Shown here: piece after piece, positions 36,055-46,058 of the stretch
Layout: each line of letters begins with the position of its first letter
Numbering within the stretch: position 1 is the stretch's first letter
Assembly: GCF_040947875.1 (NCBI RefSeq)
Contig: NZ_JBFRXN010000002.1
Location: 992,001 to 1,056,000 of the forward strand
Reading direction: 5' to 3'
Source: Pseudomonas sp. MYb118
GTDB lineage: Bacteria > Pseudomonadota > Gammaproteobacteria > Pseudomonadales > Pseudomonadaceae
Length of the DNA: 64,000 bases
The notes under the pieces: model-generated
The model's input: only the letters and a program-made list of their open reading frames with translations
Databases searched by the model: none
What the model was told of the DNA's origin: nothing
Program-made: the position numbers and the translations under genes

Positions 36055-37763
36055 AGCGCTTTCCACTCCAGCGGCAGCCATTGCCAGTGGCCGTCCGGCT
36101 CACTGCCTGCGGGCAGGGTCAGCGCGTACTTGCCGTAGCCGCCGAGCTTGCGCAGCTTGGGAATCAGGTAGGTCTGCGCGGCGTTGTAGAACACCGGCTC
36201 CATGTCCTGCGGCAGGCTGTCGAGGGTTTCCTGCTGCATCAACTGCGCCATCGAATCCGGGCCGAAATACACCGGCATCAACAGGTCCTTGGGCACCACG
36301 TCGGCCATCGGCGGGAAGCGTTTGTCGAGGGTGCCGAGGGCCTTGTCCACCAGCTTGTCGTCGAGGGAAAACAGCAGGGTCGAACCGTGGCGCGCCAGGC
36401 TGACTTTCATGAACGCCTTGCCGGTGATGGCGTCAGGGTTCTCGGCTTCCTTGGCCTTGTACGGGCCGAAATTGGAGCTGACCTGACGCAGCCACTGGTG
36501 GCTGGCGCCTTGCTGCTTCTCGACCACCGGGAACGACTGATCTTCGACATTGCCTTCGAAGGCGCCGACCATCGAGCCGAACAGCGTGCCCAGTTCAGCG
36601 TCGAGGCTGGCGTTGTCCTGCTCCTTGAGGCTGGCCACCAGCAGCGGCGTGTACAAACGCGAATCGGCGTACCAGCACAACCCGGCGGCACCCGCCACCT
36701 GCTCGGTCAGCGCCTGGGCGACTTTTTCCTCGGCGCCGAGCTTGACCAGCAACGGCCTCTGCTGCTCGGCGGCCAATGGCAGGGCCACACAGGCGCTGGC
36801 GCCCATCGGCATGGCTTGCCAGATCGGCTTGAAGTCGAAGTCCGGCTGGTTCTCCAGCTCGTCCATGGCCAGGAAGCTGTGCCAGCCCTGGTCATCCATG
36901 TCGAAACGCAGGCCGGCGAAATTCGGGATGAAACGCTGGTAACCCATGGCCAGGACGCTGGCGTTGACCGCCAGGCGTTGTTTCACCTCGGGCGCGCGCG
37001 GCGCCAGGCCGAACGCCTCGGGGAACAGCTTGTCGCCCTTGAGCAAGGCACCGAGGGCTTGCGTCGAGACATTGCCCGGTTCCTGCGGCTCACCCGCTTG
37101 GGCGTCATAAAGCTTGGTCGGATTGGACAGCACCACCAGTTTGTCGCCATGGGAGGCGAACAGCAGCGCCTTGCTGGCGCTGTAGGTCAGTTGATAGAGC
37201 GCCACGTCGTCGGCGCCGACCTTCACCTCGCCGACCTTGCTGAGTTGCGTGTCGTCCAGCGCGACTTTCGCCAGCGGTTCGAGCACCTTGGCCAGGCCCC
37301 CACGGTCCATCACCAGCAAAAAGTCCTTCAGGCGACCATCGGCCCCGCGCCACAACGCCACATCCGCCGGCTGATCGAACAGTTGCTCGATCAGGCTGTC
37401 CTGCAACTTCAGGTCATGCTCGTAGATGATCCGCCGCAGACTGCCGATCAGGCCCAGACGATCGGCATGGGTTTCGTAGTAGAAGACGAAATCTTCGGTC
37501 AGGGTTTCCTTGAGGAATGGCACGGCCAGCAGGTCCTTGGGCAACTGGCTCAAGGAACGGGTTTCGAGCAGGCCGTCCGGACGACTCATGCCCAATTTGT
37601 CGCTGGCCAGTTGCGCCGCTGGCGTCACCGGCTTGTGCATGAACCAGCCCAGCCCGCCCGCCACGCCAGCCACCAGGCACAAGCCGATCAGCAGCGCCGG
37701 CCAGCGGCGGGGAGTAGAGCCTGCAGGTGACTCGGTGGCCGGGGTAACAGTGTTATCGCTCAT
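36051..37763 (-). CDS. magB: MagB: DUF2138 (YfaA-like) membrane-anchored protein
   Basis: A 570-residue protein with a short cytoplasmic start, one N-terminal membrane helix ([20 protein letters not shown]) and a large periplasmic domain of the DUF2138 family. In P. aeruginosa MagB is reported to help hold the macroglobulin MagD at the inner membrane. ATG 37763 is chosen because the short cytoplasmic lead begins there; it overlaps magC by 4 bases. Confidence 0.88.
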   Translation of the reverse strand: MSDNTVTPATESPAGSTPRRWPALLIGLCLVAGVAGGLGWFMHKPVTPAAQLASDKLGMSRPDGLLETRSLSQLPKDLLAVPFLKETLTEDFVFYYETHADRLGLIGSLRRIIYEHDLKLQDSLIEQLFDQPADVALWRGADGRLKDFLLVMDRGGLAKVLEPLAKVALDDTQLSKVGEVKVGADDVALYQLTYSASKALLFASHGDKLVVLSNPTKLYDAQAGEPQEPGNVSTQALGALLKGDKLFPEAFGLAPRAPEVKQRLAVNASVLAMGYQRFIPNFAGLRFDMDDQGWHSFLAMDELENQPDFDFKPIWQAMPMGASACVALPLAAEQQRPLLVKLGAEEKVAQALTEQVAGAAGLCWYADSRLYTPLLVASLKEQDNASLDAELGTLFGSMVGAFEGNVEDQSFPVVEKQQGASHQWLRQVSSNFGPYKAKEAENPDAITGKAFMKVSLARHGSTLLFSLDDKLVDKALGTLDKRFPPMADVVPKDLLMPVYFGPDSMAQLMQQETLDSLPQDMEPVFYNAAQTYLIPKLRKLGGYGKYALTLPAGSEPDGHWQWLPLEWKAL

Positions 37764-37799
37764 GTTCACAAAGCCCAATTCATCCGTGGAGCGGGATGC

Positions 37800-38591
37800 T
37801 TAATAGTTGAAAGTCTTGACCAGCAGCAGGTCACCGATGGCGCGCAAGGGGACGATGAAGGTCTCGCGTTTTTCGTCGACGGTGTTTTCGTTGAGCACCA
37901 GGTTGATCTGCGAGGTGATCACCTCGTTCTGGTTGCTGGCCTCATCGAAGTTATAGCCGCCGCTGCCGAAGTTGCCCCAATAGTTCACGTAGACCAGGTA
38001 GGTGCCGTGCAGCGGTGCCGTCATGGTGAACATCTCGGGGCCGGGGCCATCGACGCCATCCGGGTCCAGGCCACCGCCATTGGTCAATGCCGTGTGGGCA
38101 AAAAACGCATGCTGGCCGTCGGGGGTAATGATGTGCAGGTCGAGTTCGGCTTTCGGGTCGTCCCAACCCAGCACCACGCGAATTCGCGCCGGGGTGCGCA
38201 GGTTGTTGGCCTCATAGAATTGCACGCGCTTGAGCGACTGGCCTTCGGCACTGCGCACTTCGACGCTGTTGGAGCCCGCGCCAAAGGCGTAGGGCCTGGC
38301 GAAACGGCCGGCGTCGTCGGTGTACAGGTTCAGTGGGTTGCCGTTGACCGCCAGCGTGTGCGGCCCACGTTGCTTGCCGATGGCCTTGAGCTGGCCTTCG
38401 ATCATCGTGCGATTGCGTTGCACGCCCCGGTCGATGGGCGGCGTGGGGTAGGCCACGCGCGGGTTTTCACTGCGATCGAGCAGGCCGTTGAAACGCCAGC
38501 CGCCCACCGGCTCGGCCAGCTCGGCCGTCGGCGCGGCCCAGGCCGCCGAGGCCGCTGCCAGGCCCATCAACACCAGAAGAAATGAACGCAT
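37800..38591 (-). CDS. magA: MagA: DUF2135 (YfaP-like) periplasmic protein
   Basis: A 263-residue secreted protein with signal peptide ending SAAWAAPT. DUF2135 signature: LGWDDPKAELDLHIITPDG, then TYLVYVNYWGNFG. It shares this architecture with MagF at the other end of the operon. ATG 38591 has AGGAGG 6 bases upstream, the best ribosome binding site in the locus, as expected for the first gene. 36 bases separate it from magB. Confidence 0.88.
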   Translation of the reverse strand: MRSFLLVLMGLAAASAAWAAPTAELAEPVGGWRFNGLLDRSENPRVAYPTPPIDRGVQRNRTMIEGQLKAIGKQRGPHTLAVNGNPLNLYTDDAGRFARPYAFGAGSNSVEVRSAEGQSLKRVQFYEANNLRTPARIRVVLGWDDPKAELDLHIITPDGQHAFFAHTALTNGGGLDPDGVDGPGPEMFTMTAPLHGTYLVYVNYWGNFGSGGYNFDEASNQNEVITSQINLVLNENTVDEKRETFIVPLRAIGDLLLVKTFNY

Positions 38592-38716
38592 GTGACGCCT
38601 CCTGCCATGCACAACGAAACCTTGCGCCCGATCCTCGGCGCGTGACAGATGCAAACACTGCGTTTCGTCAGAAAGACCCATGACTCTTGGGTCATGGAAG
38701 GCGCGAAGGTTAGCCA

Positions 38717-38752
38717 TTTGGTGGCTTTTTAACAATTGGTGGCCTTCTTAAA
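38717..38752. repeat. Two tandem 18-base direct repeats in the mag promoter region
   Basis: ATTTGGTGGCTTTTTAAC and AATTGGTGGCCTTCTTAA are adjacent and match at 14 of 18 positions. They lie about 125-160 bases upstream of magA. This layout is typical of a binding site for a dimeric activator contacting one DNA face. Confidence 0.5.
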
Positions 38753-38782
38753 TGCGGCCTCGTTCACGTCCGCCGCTGGACG

Positions 38783-38847
38783 GTGAGCCGAATACACGGC
38801 CTATTCGGCTCACTGTATGAGCCGAATAAAGCGATTAATCGGCTCAT
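38783..38847. repeat. Twin hairpins built on TGAGCCGAATA
   Basis: The first hairpin has perfect 12-base arms (GTGAGCCGAATA/TATTCGGCTCAC) around CACGGCC. The second has 9-base arms (ATGAGCCGA/TCGGCTCAT). Together they present four copies of the half-site. Confidence 0.75.
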
Positions 38848-38860
38848 CTCTGAAACTCTT

Positions 38861-38886
38861 TGTGGGAGCGAGCCTGCTCGCGATTT
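38861..38886 (+). repeat. Single REP element (GGGAGCGAGCCTGCTCGCG family)
   Basis: One REP copy without an inverted partner, directly abutting the palindrome at 38886. Confidence 0.8.
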
Positions 38887-38918
38887 GATCGTTCCCGCGC
38901 TCTGCGTGGGAACGATCA
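38886..38918. repeat. Long palindrome with GTTCCC/GGGAAC arms
   Basis: TGATCGTTCCCGCGC-TCT-GCGTGGGAACGATCA, 15-base arms with one G/T mismatch. The same kind of palindrome (CGTTCCCACGCTCTGCGTGGGAACG) is, from memory, a common intergenic repeat in the P. fluorescens group. Confidence 0.8.
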
Positions 38919-39017
38919 CCACAGGGAATCGGGCCAGATCATACGCCCGTCAATTTGCCCATAACCCCCCTATCTGCTAGTGTCCCGCCGGTTTAACGTC
39001 AACCGGAAATAGCCGCC

Positions 39018-39260
39018 ATGGCCCGCAAAAAAGCTGCACTGGATTTCGAACAATCCCTCGCCGACCTGCAAACGCTGGTGGAGCGACTGGAGAACGGCGA
39101 ATTGTCGCTGGAAGACTCGCTGACGGCTTTCGAGCAGGGCATCGGTCTGACTCGTGATTGCCAGGCAGCGCTGGCCCAGGCCGAGCAGAAGGTGCAGGTG
39201 TTGCTCGAGCGTGATGGCGAGTTGGCCGAGGAACCTTTCGATGCGGATCAGCCAGAATGA
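39018..39260 (+). CDS. xseB: Exodeoxyribonuclease VII small subunit
   Basis: An 80-residue coiled-coil protein with the XseB core [20 protein letters not shown] and [16 protein letters not shown]. It pairs with XseA to degrade single-stranded DNA. A GGAA lies about 10 bases before the ATG. Its TGA overlaps the ispA ATG, the arrangement common to xseB-ispA-dxs operons in gammaproteobacteria. Confidence 0.95.
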   Translation: MARKKAALDFEQSLADLQTLVERLENGELSLEDSLTAFEQGIGLTRDCQAALAQAEQKVQVLLERDGELAEEPFDADQPE

Positions 39261-40144
39261 TTGCAGCGTATTCCGCCACCAGCCAGGCCCGCGTCAACGC
39301 GGCGCTGGAAACCCTGTTCACCGCGCCAAGCCCTGAACTGGCACGGCTTTACGAAGCCATGCGCTACAGCGTGATGAACGGCGGCAAGCGCGTTCGACCG
39401 CTGTTGGCTTATGCCGCGTGCGAAGCACTGGGTGGCAAGGCCGAACAAGCCAACGGCGCCGCCTGCGCGGTGGAGCTGATCCACGCCTATTCCCTGGTGC
39501 ACGACGATTTGCCGGCGATGGACGACGACGACCTGCGTCGCGGCCAGCCCACCACCCACAAGAAATTCGATGAAGCCTGCGCTATTCTCGCCGGTGACGG
39601 CCTGCAGAGCCTGGCCTTCAGTGCCCTGCTCGACCCGCAGTTGAGCTCGGTAGAAGCCGAAATCCGCCTGCAGATGGTCAGCACCCTGGCCCTGGCGGCC
39701 GGTCCCGCCGGCATGGTCGGTGGCCAGGCCATCGACCTGGGCTCGGTGGGCCTGAAGCTCGACCAGAAAGCCCTCGAATACATGCACCGGCACAAGACCG
39801 GCGCGCTGATCGAAGCCAGCGTCAAGCTCGGCGCCCTGGCCAGCGGCCGCGCCGAGAAGGACGAACTGAAGTCGCTGAAGACGTATGCACAGGCCATCGG
39901 CCTGGCGTTCCAGGTGCAGGACGACATTCTCGACGTCGAAAGCGATACCGAGACCCTGGGCAAGCGCCAGGGCGCCGACATCGCGCGCGACAAGCCGACC
40001 TACCCGGCCCTGCTCGGCCTCGATGCGGCCAAGGCCTACGCCCTGGAACTGCGCGATCAGGCCCTGCATGCGCTGCGACCGTTTGACGCGTGCGCAGAGC
40101 CATTGCGCGATCTGGCCCGGTATATCGTCGGCCGTCGCAGCTGA
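39257..40144 (+). CDS. ispA: Farnesyl diphosphate synthase
   Basis: A 295-residue trans-prenyltransferase. The first Asp-rich motif is [14 protein letters not shown] and the second is [22 protein letters not shown] is the substrate Lys/Arg region. It condenses IPP with DMAPP and GPP to farnesyl diphosphate for undecaprenol and quinone side chains. It is translationally coupled to xseB and 91 bases upstream of dxs, its pathway partner. Confidence 0.95.
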   Translation: MIAAYSATSQARVNAALETLFTAPSPELARLYEAMRYSVMNGGKRVRPLLAYAACEALGGKAEQANGAACAVELIHAYSLVHDDLPAMDDDDLRRGQPTTHKKFDEACAILAGDGLQSLAFSALLDPQLSSVEAEIRLQMVSTLALAAGPAGMVGGQAIDLGSVGLKLDQKALEYMHRHKTGALIEASVKLGALASGRAEKDELKSLKTYAQAIGLAFQVQDDILDVESDTETLGKRQGADIARDKPTYPALLGLDAAKAYALELRDQALHALRPFDACAEPLRDLARYIVGRRS

Positions 40145-40235
40145 CGGCGTATCGGCCAAAAAATACCAACGCGTGGGCAGGGGGCGATGCATCAGGTAAA
40201 CTGCCGCATCTTTTATACCTATAACGATTCGCCTG

Positions 40236-42134
40236 ATGCCCACGACGTTTCATGAGATTCCCCGCAAGCGCCCGACCACGCCCCTGCTCGACCGCGCCAA
40301 CACGCCGGACGGCCTGCGCCGGCTAGGTGAAGCCGAGCTGGAAACCCTGGCCGATGAGTTGCGCCTGGAATTGCTCTACACGGTCGGCCAGACCGGTGGG
40401 CATTTCGGTGCCGGCCTGGGCGTCATCGAGCTGACCATCGCGTTGCATTACGTGTTCGACACCCCGGACGACCGGCTGGTGTGGGACGTCGGTCATCAGG
40501 CGTATCCGCACAAGATCCTCACCGGCCGTCGCGAGCGCATGGGCACCCTGCGCCAGAAGGACGGCATTGCCGCCTTCCCGCGCCGTTCCGAGAGCGAGTA
40601 CGACACCTTTGGCGTCGGCCACTCCAGCACCTCGATCAGCGCCGCATTGGGCATGGCCATTGCCGCCCGCCTGCAAAACAGCGAGCGCAAGGCGATTGCG
40701 GTGATCGGTGATGGCGCGCTGACTGCTGGCATGGCCTTCGAAGCGCTGAACCACGCGCCGGAAGTGGACGCCAACATGCTGGTGATCCTCAACGACAACG
40801 ACATGTCGATTTCGCGCAATGTCGGCGGCCTGTCCAACTACCTGGCGAAGATCCTCTCCAGCCGTACCTACGCGAGCATGCGCGAGGGCAGCAAGAAGGT
40901 CCTCTCGCGCCTGCCCGGCGCCTGGGAAATCGCCCGTCGTACCGAAGAATATGCCAAGGGCATGCTGGTCCCCGGCACCCTGTTCGAAGAACTGGGCTGG
41001 AACTACATCGGCCCGATCGACGGCCACGACCTGCCGACCCTGATCGCCACCCTGCGCAACATGCGTGATTTGAAGGGCCCGCAATTCCTCCACGTGGTCA
41101 CCAAGAAGGGTAAAGGCTTCGCCCCGGCGGAAGTCGACCCGATCGGCTACCACGCGATCACCAAGCTGGAACCCGTCGATGCGCCGGCCGCTGCGCCGAA
41201 AAAGGCCAGCGGGCCGAAATACTCCGGTGTGTTCGGCCAATGGCTGTGCGACATGGCCGCTGCCGACCCGCGCCTGGTGGGCATTACCCCGGCGATGAAG
41301 GAAGGTTCGGACCTGGTGGCGTTCAGCGAACGTTTCCCGCTGCGTTATTTCGATGTGGCGATTGCCGAGCAACACGCGGTGACCCTTGCGGCCGGCATGG
41401 CCTGCGAAGGCGCCAAGCCGGTGGTGGCGATCTACTCGACGTTCCTGCAACGCGGCTACGACCAGTTGGTGCATGACGTCGCCGTGCAGAACCTCGACGT
41501 GCTGTTCGCCATCGACCGTGCCGGCCTGGTGGGTGAAGACGGCCCAACGCACGCGGGCAGCTTCGACCTGTCGTACCTGCGCTGTATCCCCGGCATGCTG
41601 GTGATGACCCCGAGCGACGAAAACGAACTGCGCAAGATGCTCACCACCGGTCACCTCTACAACGGCCCGGCGGCCGTGCGCTACCCGCGCGGCACCGGCC
41701 CGAACGCGACCATCGAGAATGACCTGCAACCGATCGAGATCGGCAAGGGCGTGGTTCGTCGCCTGGGCAAACAGGTCGCATTGCTGGTGTTCGGCGTGCA
41801 ACTGACCGAAGCGCTGAAAGTCGCCGAGACGCTGGATGCCACCGTGGTCGACATGCGTTTCGTCAAGCCACTGGATGAAGCGCTCGTGCGCGAAATCGCC
41901 GGCAACCACGAGCTGCTGGTGACCATCGAGGAAAACGCCATCATGGGCGGCGCCGGTGGCGCGGTCAGTGAATTCCTCGCCCGGGAAAACATCCTCAAGT
42001 CGATGCTGCACCTGGGCCTGCCGGACACTTATGTCGAGCACGCCAAACCGGCGCAGATGCTGGCTGAGTGCGGCCTGGATGAAGCGGGGATCGAGGCGGC
42101 GGTTCGCCAGCGCCTGCAACTGCTGAACAACTGA
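40236..42134 (+). CDS. dxs: 1-deoxy-D-xylulose-5-phosphate synthase
   Basis: A 632-residue thiamine-diphosphate enzyme. It forms DXP from pyruvate and glyceraldehyde-3-phosphate, the first step of the MEP isoprenoid pathway. Typical segments are [18 protein letters not shown], the ThDP-binding [16 protein letters not shown] to NDNDMSIS, and [17 protein letters not shown] in the pyrimidine domain. The length matches the family. Confidence 0.97.
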   Translation: MPTTFHEIPRKRPTTPLLDRANTPDGLRRLGEAELETLADELRLELLYTVGQTGGHFGAGLGVIELTIALHYVFDTPDDRLVWDVGHQAYPHKILTGRRERMGTLRQKDGIAAFPRRSESEYDTFGVGHSSTSISAALGMAIAARLQNSERKAIAVIGDGALTAGMAFEALNHAPEVDANMLVILNDNDMSISRNVGGLSNYLAKILSSRTYASMREGSKKVLSRLPGAWEIARRTEEYAKGMLVPGTLFEELGWNYIGPIDGHDLPTLIATLRNMRDLKGPQFLHVVTKKGKGFAPAEVDPIGYHAITKLEPVDAPAAAPKKASGPKYSGVFGQWLCDMAAADPRLVGITPAMKEGSDLVAFSERFPLRYFDVAIAEQHAVTLAAGMACEGAKPVVAIYSTFLQRGYDQLVHDVAVQNLDVLFAIDRAGLVGEDGPTHAGSFDLSYLRCIPGMLVMTPSDENELRKMLTTGHLYNGPAAVRYPRGTGPNATIENDLQPIEIGKGVVRRLGKQVALLVFGVQLTEALKVAETLDATVVDMRFVKPLDEALVREIAGNHELLVTIEENAIMGGAGGAVSEFLARENILKSMLHLGLPDTYVEHAKPAQMLAECGLDEAGIEAAVRQRLQLLNN

Positions 42135-42155
42135 ATCGCGGATTTACATACCCCA

Positions 42156-42246
42156 CTGTGGGAGCGAGCCTGCTCGCGATAGCAGCCTGTCAGTCAATGA
42201 CCCTCCGACTGACAGACCGCTATCGCGAGCAGGCTCGCTCCCACAG
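42156..42246. repeat. REPIN (GGGAGCGAGCCTGCTCGCG family)
   Basis: Inverted REP copies whose interior is itself palindromic (CTGTCAGTC/GACTGACAG). It fills almost the whole dxs-btuB spacer and ends 28 bases before the btuB ATG. Confidence 0.9.
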
Positions 42247-42273
42247 TTGTTTTTAGTGCTGAACGGATTGCCC

Positions 42274-44127
42274 ATGACCCTCCCCCGCCTAGCCCTGGCA
42301 CTCACCCTCCTGCCATCCGCCCCGCTGCTGGCCGACACCTTCGAACGCGATCAGGCCCTCAAGCTGCCTGACGTGCTGATCAGCGCCAATCGCCAGGTCG
42401 AGGCGCGCAACGACAGCAGTGCGGCCAACACGGTGTTTACCCGCGAGGACATCGACCGCCTGCAACCGAGCAGCGTCACCGACCTGCTGCGCCGCGTACC
42501 GGGGGTGCAAGTGGGACAGACCGGCGGGCGCGGCAGCCTGCCGGGCATCTACATCCGCGGCACCAAGTCGGCGCAAAGCCTGGTGCTGGTGGACGGCCAG
42601 CGCATCGGCAACTCGACGTCCGGCGACAGCAACCTGCAACACATCAACATCGAGCAGGTCGAGCGCGTCGAAGTATTGCGCGGGTCGCGCTCGGTGATTT
42701 ACGGCAGCGATGCGATCGGCGGGGTGATCCAGATCTTCACCCGGCGCGGCACCGTGCAAGGCCTGCAACCTCGCCTGCACTTGGGGTTTGGCAGCCAGCA
42801 GACCTGGGAGCGCAGCCTCGGCCTGTCCGGGGGCGACGAGCAGACCCGTTTCAACCTCGGCGCCAGCCTCGATGAAACCGCCGGGATCGACCGCACCCGG
42901 CAGTCCTTTCCCGTTGACGGCGATCACGATGAGTACCGCAACAAATCCATCAGCCTTTCCCTGAGCCACGCGGTCAACGAAGACCTGGAAGTGGGCGCGA
43001 ATCTTTTGGATAACCGCGGGAAAAGCGCGTTCGACAGCCCCTTTTTCCAGCAACAACCCTACAACCGCTTCACCGTCAGCAGCCTCAGCAGCTATGTCGA
43101 TGCGCGGGTCAACGAGCGCTGGAAAACCCGCGTCGAATTCGGTCATAGCGAGAACCGCGAGGAAACCATCGACAAGCTCAGCGACCCGCACAGCGTGTTC
43201 AACACCTACCGCGACTCGGTGAACTGGCAGAACGACCTGACGCTCGACGCCCGCAACAGCCTGATCCTGGGCGGTGACTGGTATGAAGACCGCATCAACA
43301 GCAGCACGCCGTTCGACGAAGACAGCCGCTGGAACCGCGCGGCGTTCGTGCAACATCGCTTCGAGGCCGACAATTTTTCCACCGAACTGGGCCTGCGTCG
43401 CGACCAGAACCAGCAGTTCGGCAGCCAGAACAGTTGGAGCGGCACCTTCACCCTGCCACTCAACCCGGACAATGATCTGCTGCTGACCTACAGCGAAGGC
43501 TTTCGCGCACCGACATTCAATGACTTGTATTACCCAGGTTTCAGCAACCCGGACCTCAAGCCGGAAACCTCGAAAAGCTACGAACTGCAATGGCGCAGCC
43601 AGTTGAGCGACAGCGCCCGCCTCGAGGCCTCGCTGTACCGCACCGACCTGGAAGACGCGATCATCTTTGGCAGCAACGACCGCCCGCAGAACGTCGCCTC
43701 GGCGCGGATCAACGGCTTTGAAGCGGCGCTGAAGCAGGAGCTGTTCGGCTGGCAGAGCAATCTCGGTGTAGCGATCATCGACCCGCGCGACCGCGCCAGT
43801 GGCCACACCCTGGCCCGACGCGCACGCCGCACCCTGAGCCTGGACCTGGACCGCCAGTTCGATCGACTGGGCCTCGGCGCCAGTTGGCAGGCGGTGAGCA
43901 GCAGTTATGACGATGAGAACAATCGGCAGCCACTGGGTGGCTATGCGCTGCTGGGGCTGCGCAGCAGCTGGGCACTGAACCGCGAGGTGTCCCTGGAGCT
44001 GAAGGTGGATAACCTGCTGGACAAGGCGTACAGCCGGGCGCTGTACAGCCATGACGGTGAGCAATACGGGTATCGTGAGGAAGGTCGGGCGTGGATGTTC
44101 GGGGTGACCTGGACGCCGCCGCTCTGA
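42274..44127 (+). CDS. btuB: BtuB-like TonB-dependent vitamin B12 receptor
   Basis: A 617-residue outer-membrane receptor close in length to E. coli BtuB. After the signal peptide (SAPLLADT) comes the TonB-box region (LPDVLISANRQ), the plug segments LLRRVPGVQVGQTGGRG and IYIRGTKSAQSLVLVDGQRI, then the barrel ending in FGVTWTPPL. The absence of an STN domain fits a transporter not wired to FecR. The ATG 42274 is set by the signal peptide. A BtuF-type binding protein gene follows on the other strand. Confidence 0.85.
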   Translation: MTLPRLALALTLLPSAPLLADTFERDQALKLPDVLISANRQVEARNDSSAANTVFTREDIDRLQPSSVTDLLRRVPGVQVGQTGGRGSLPGIYIRGTKSAQSLVLVDGQRIGNSTSGDSNLQHINIEQVERVEVLRGSRSVIYGSDAIGGVIQIFTRRGTVQGLQPRLHLGFGSQQTWERSLGLSGGDEQTRFNLGASLDETAGIDRTRQSFPVDGDHDEYRNKSISLSLSHAVNEDLEVGANLLDNRGKSAFDSPFFQQQPYNRFTVSSLSSYVDARVNERWKTRVEFGHSENREETIDKLSDPHSVFNTYRDSVNWQNDLTLDARNSLILGGDWYEDRINSSTPFDEDSRWNRAAFVQHRFEADNFSTELGLRRDQNQQFGSQNSWSGTFTLPLNPDNDLLLTYSEGFRAPTFNDLYYPGFSNPDLKPETSKSYELQWRSQLSDSARLEASLYRTDLEDAIIFGSNDRPQNVASARINGFEAALKQELFGWQSNLGVAIIDPRDRASGHTLARRARRTLSLDLDRQFDRLGLGASWQAVSSSYDDENNRQPLGGYALLGLRSSWALNREVSLELKVDNLLDKAYSRALYSHDGEQYGYREEGRAWMFGVTWTPPL

Positions 44128-44135
44128 TCCGAAAT

Positions 44136-44212
44136 TATCGCGAGCAGGCTCGCTCCCACAGGGTTTTGTGACCACCGACGATCCAGTGTGGGAGCGGGCT
44201 TGCTCGCGATAG
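44136..44212. repeat. REPIN with one variant arm
   Basis: Inverted REP copies between convergent btuB and btuF. The right copy reads GGGAGCGGGCTTGCTCGCG, mixing features of the two families. Confidence 0.87.
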
Positions 44213-44224
44213 CTGCACCTCGGT

Positions 44225-45025
44225 TCAACGGTCTGGCGCAATCACCCGACACAACCTGGCCGTCGCCTCGACCATCTGCCCACTCGGCCGCTCCAGGCCT
44301 TTATCGGTCACCAGAAGCAGCTTGTTGCCCGCCACCGCCGCCACCCGCGGCCAGGCTCGCCACGCCTGCAGCTGCGCCTGATCTCCGGCCAGAATCACCT
44401 CGGGATTGCGTTGCAGTACCGCCTCGACACTGACCTGCGGCGCCGGCAGCTTCAGGTCGGCGAACACATTGCGCGCCCCGCACACCTCCAGTGCATCGCT
44501 GATGATCTGCCCACCCCCGACGGTGTACAGCGGCCGGTCCCAGACCTGATAAAACACCCGCAGCGGCTCATCGCGCCGATAGCGCTGGCGCAGGGCGGCC
44601 ACCTGTTGGCGCAGGTCGCCGGCCAAGGCAACACCTCGCTCGGGTCGGCCGAGCTGCGCGGCAATCGCCTCGATCTGCGCAGTCAGCTGATCCAGGTTGT
44701 GTGGTTCGGCGACGTAGGTGGGGATGTGCAGGCGCTGTAGCTGGTCACGTTGGGCCGGGCCGACGCTGCCGGGCCAGAGCAAGAGCAAATCGGGTTTCAG
44801 GCTGAGCAGGCGCTCGATGTCCAGTTGGCCATAGCGGCCCACCGACGGCAGGTCCTTGAGTTCGGCAGGACGCTCGCCGGCATCCAGCACGCCGACGAGC
44901 AGGTCGGCGGAGCCCAGTTCAACGACGATTTCGGAAAGCGACGGCGCCAGGCTGATGACCCGCTCGGCAGCAGGGGCCATGGCGCTGAAGGCCAGCAGCA
45001 CAAGCGCCAGCCAGGCATGCGGCAT
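44225..45025 (-). CDS. btuF: BtuF-like cobalamin-binding periplasmic protein
   Basis: A 266-residue secreted class III binding protein. It has a signal peptide (APAAERV), the N-terminal RVISLAPSLSEIVVELG and the central helix region LDQLTAQIEAIAAQLG. Family members bind B12 or ferric siderophores; the neighbouring btuB favours B12. No BtuCD genes are in the window. Its start overlaps the upstream membrane-protein stop (TGATG). Confidence 0.82.
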   Translation of the reverse strand: MPHAWLALVLLAFSAMAPAAERVISLAPSLSEIVVELGSADLLVGVLDAGERPAELKDLPSVGRYGQLDIERLLSLKPDLLLLWPGSVGPAQRDQLQRLHIPTYVAEPHNLDQLTAQIEAIAAQLGRPERGVALAGDLRQQVAALRQRYRRDEPLRVFYQVWDRPLYTVGGGQIISDALEVCGARNVFADLKLPAPQVSVEAVLQRNPEVILAGDQAQLQAWRAWPRVAAVAGNKLLLVTDKGLERPSGQMVEATARLCRVIAPDR

Positions 45026-45444
45026 CAGCTGAGTTGACGCGGGATACGGTAGAGGTAAAACAGGACCGCCGTCGATATCGCCAGCAGCACCAGCGGCACC
45101 GCTTCCAGGCCGACGAACACCGCCAGGGCGCCGATCCAGGCCGGCAGGCCGGCAGCGAGAAACGCCGCACGACGACGGGCTGCCAGGGTGATCCAGGCGG
45201 CAGGTTCATCCGGCGTATCGAGGGCTTTGCCGGTGGCGATCAGCGCATGTTTATAGCGATTGAAGAACTTCAGGCTGACGAACATCGACGCCATCCCGGC
45301 GATGAACATGGGCATCGCCAGCACCGGCAGCATCGGCTCGACGGTACCAAACACGCCGTTGATCACGAACAGCGGCAGCAGGCCCAGGGCCAGGTATTGC
45401 CACCAACTGACGGCCAGTCGCCGCCGGACCTGGCCACGGGTCAC
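45025..45444 (-). CDS. Small multi-span membrane protein, function unknown
   Basis: A 139-residue protein with about four hydrophobic helices ([70 protein letters not shown]). I do not recognise a functional family. The start is GTG 45444, which overlaps the ribA stop (GTGA); longer open frame upstream lies antisense-like across ribA and is not credible. It sits between ribA and btuF and is probably co-transcribed. Confidence 0.75.
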   Translation of the reverse strand: MTRGQVRRRLAVSWWQYLALGLLPLFVINGVFGTVEPMLPVLAMPMFIAGMASMFVSLKFFNRYKHALIATGKALDTPDEPAAWITLAARRRAAFLAAGLPAWIGALAVFVGLEAVPLVLLAISTAVLFYLYRIPRQLS

Positions 45445-46058
45445 GCCGGGTCTACCTCGCCCTGGTGCTCGTTGCCCATCATGTGGTCGAGTTTTCTCGC
45501 CTTGGTCGCCAGGTAGAGTTTGTTGTGCGGGTTGTGCCCGGTGTGCAGCGGCACACGCTCGGCGACCACGATGCCCATGTCGGTCAAGGCCTTGACCTTG
45601 CGCGGGTTGTTGGTCATCAGGCGCAGGGATTTGACCCCCATGTGCTCCAGCATCGGCAGGCACATGGCGTAGTCACGCTGATCGGCGGCAAAGCCCAGGC
45701 GCTCGTTGGCTTCCACGGTGTCGGCGCCGCCGTCCTGCAACTCATAGGCGCGGATCTTGTTCAACAGGCCAATGCCACGGCCTTCCTGGCGCAGGTACAG
45801 CAATACGCCACGGCCTTCACGGGCGATGGCCCGCAGGGCGGCTTCGAGTTGCGAGCCGCAGTCGCAACGCTGGCTGAACAAGGCATCGCCCGTCAGGCAT
45901 TCGGAGTGCAAGCGGCCCAGCACCGGGGCGCCATCGTCGAACTCACCCAGGCTCAGCACCACGTGCTCGCGTCCGCTTTCCTCATCGAGAAAACCGTGCA
46001 TGGTGAATTGCGCAAAAGGCATTGGCAGCTTGCAAGCGGCGACAAAAACGACGGACAC
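45441..46058 (-). CDS. ribA: GTP cyclohydrolase II
   Basis: A 205-residue RibA that opens the imidazole ring of GTP in the first step of riboflavin synthesis. The zinc-binding motif [16 protein letters not shown] has all three Cys, and [20 protein letters not shown] is the catalytic loop region. The start is GTG 46058 with AGGAG 7 bases upstream. It complements RibB at 49643, whose cyclohydrolase domain lacks these cysteines. Confidence 0.96.
   Translation of the reverse strand: MSVVFVAACKLPMPFAQFTMHGFLDEESGREHVVLSLGEFDDGAPVLGRLHSECLTGDALFSQRCDCGSQLEAALRAIAREGRGVLLYLRQEGRGIGLLNKIRAYELQDGGADTVEANERLGFAADQRDYAMCLPMLEHMGVKSLRLMTNNPRKVKALTDMGIVVAERVPLHTGHNPHNKLYLATKARKLDHMMGNEHQGEVDPA

Larger units (their letters stand above)
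38592..39017. other. Long spacer between magA and xseB: regulatory repeats and hairpins
   Basis: The 426-base divergent spacer holds no credible gene. From left to right it has the magA ribosome binding site, an inverted repeat CCATGAC-TCTTGG-GTCATGG at 38678-38697 and two tandem copies of an 18-base unit containing TTGGTGGC at 38717-38752. Then come two hairpins built on TGAGCCGAATA (38783-38847), one REP and one long palindrome (38886-38918). The last 100 bases carry the xseB leader. Confidence 0.75.
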
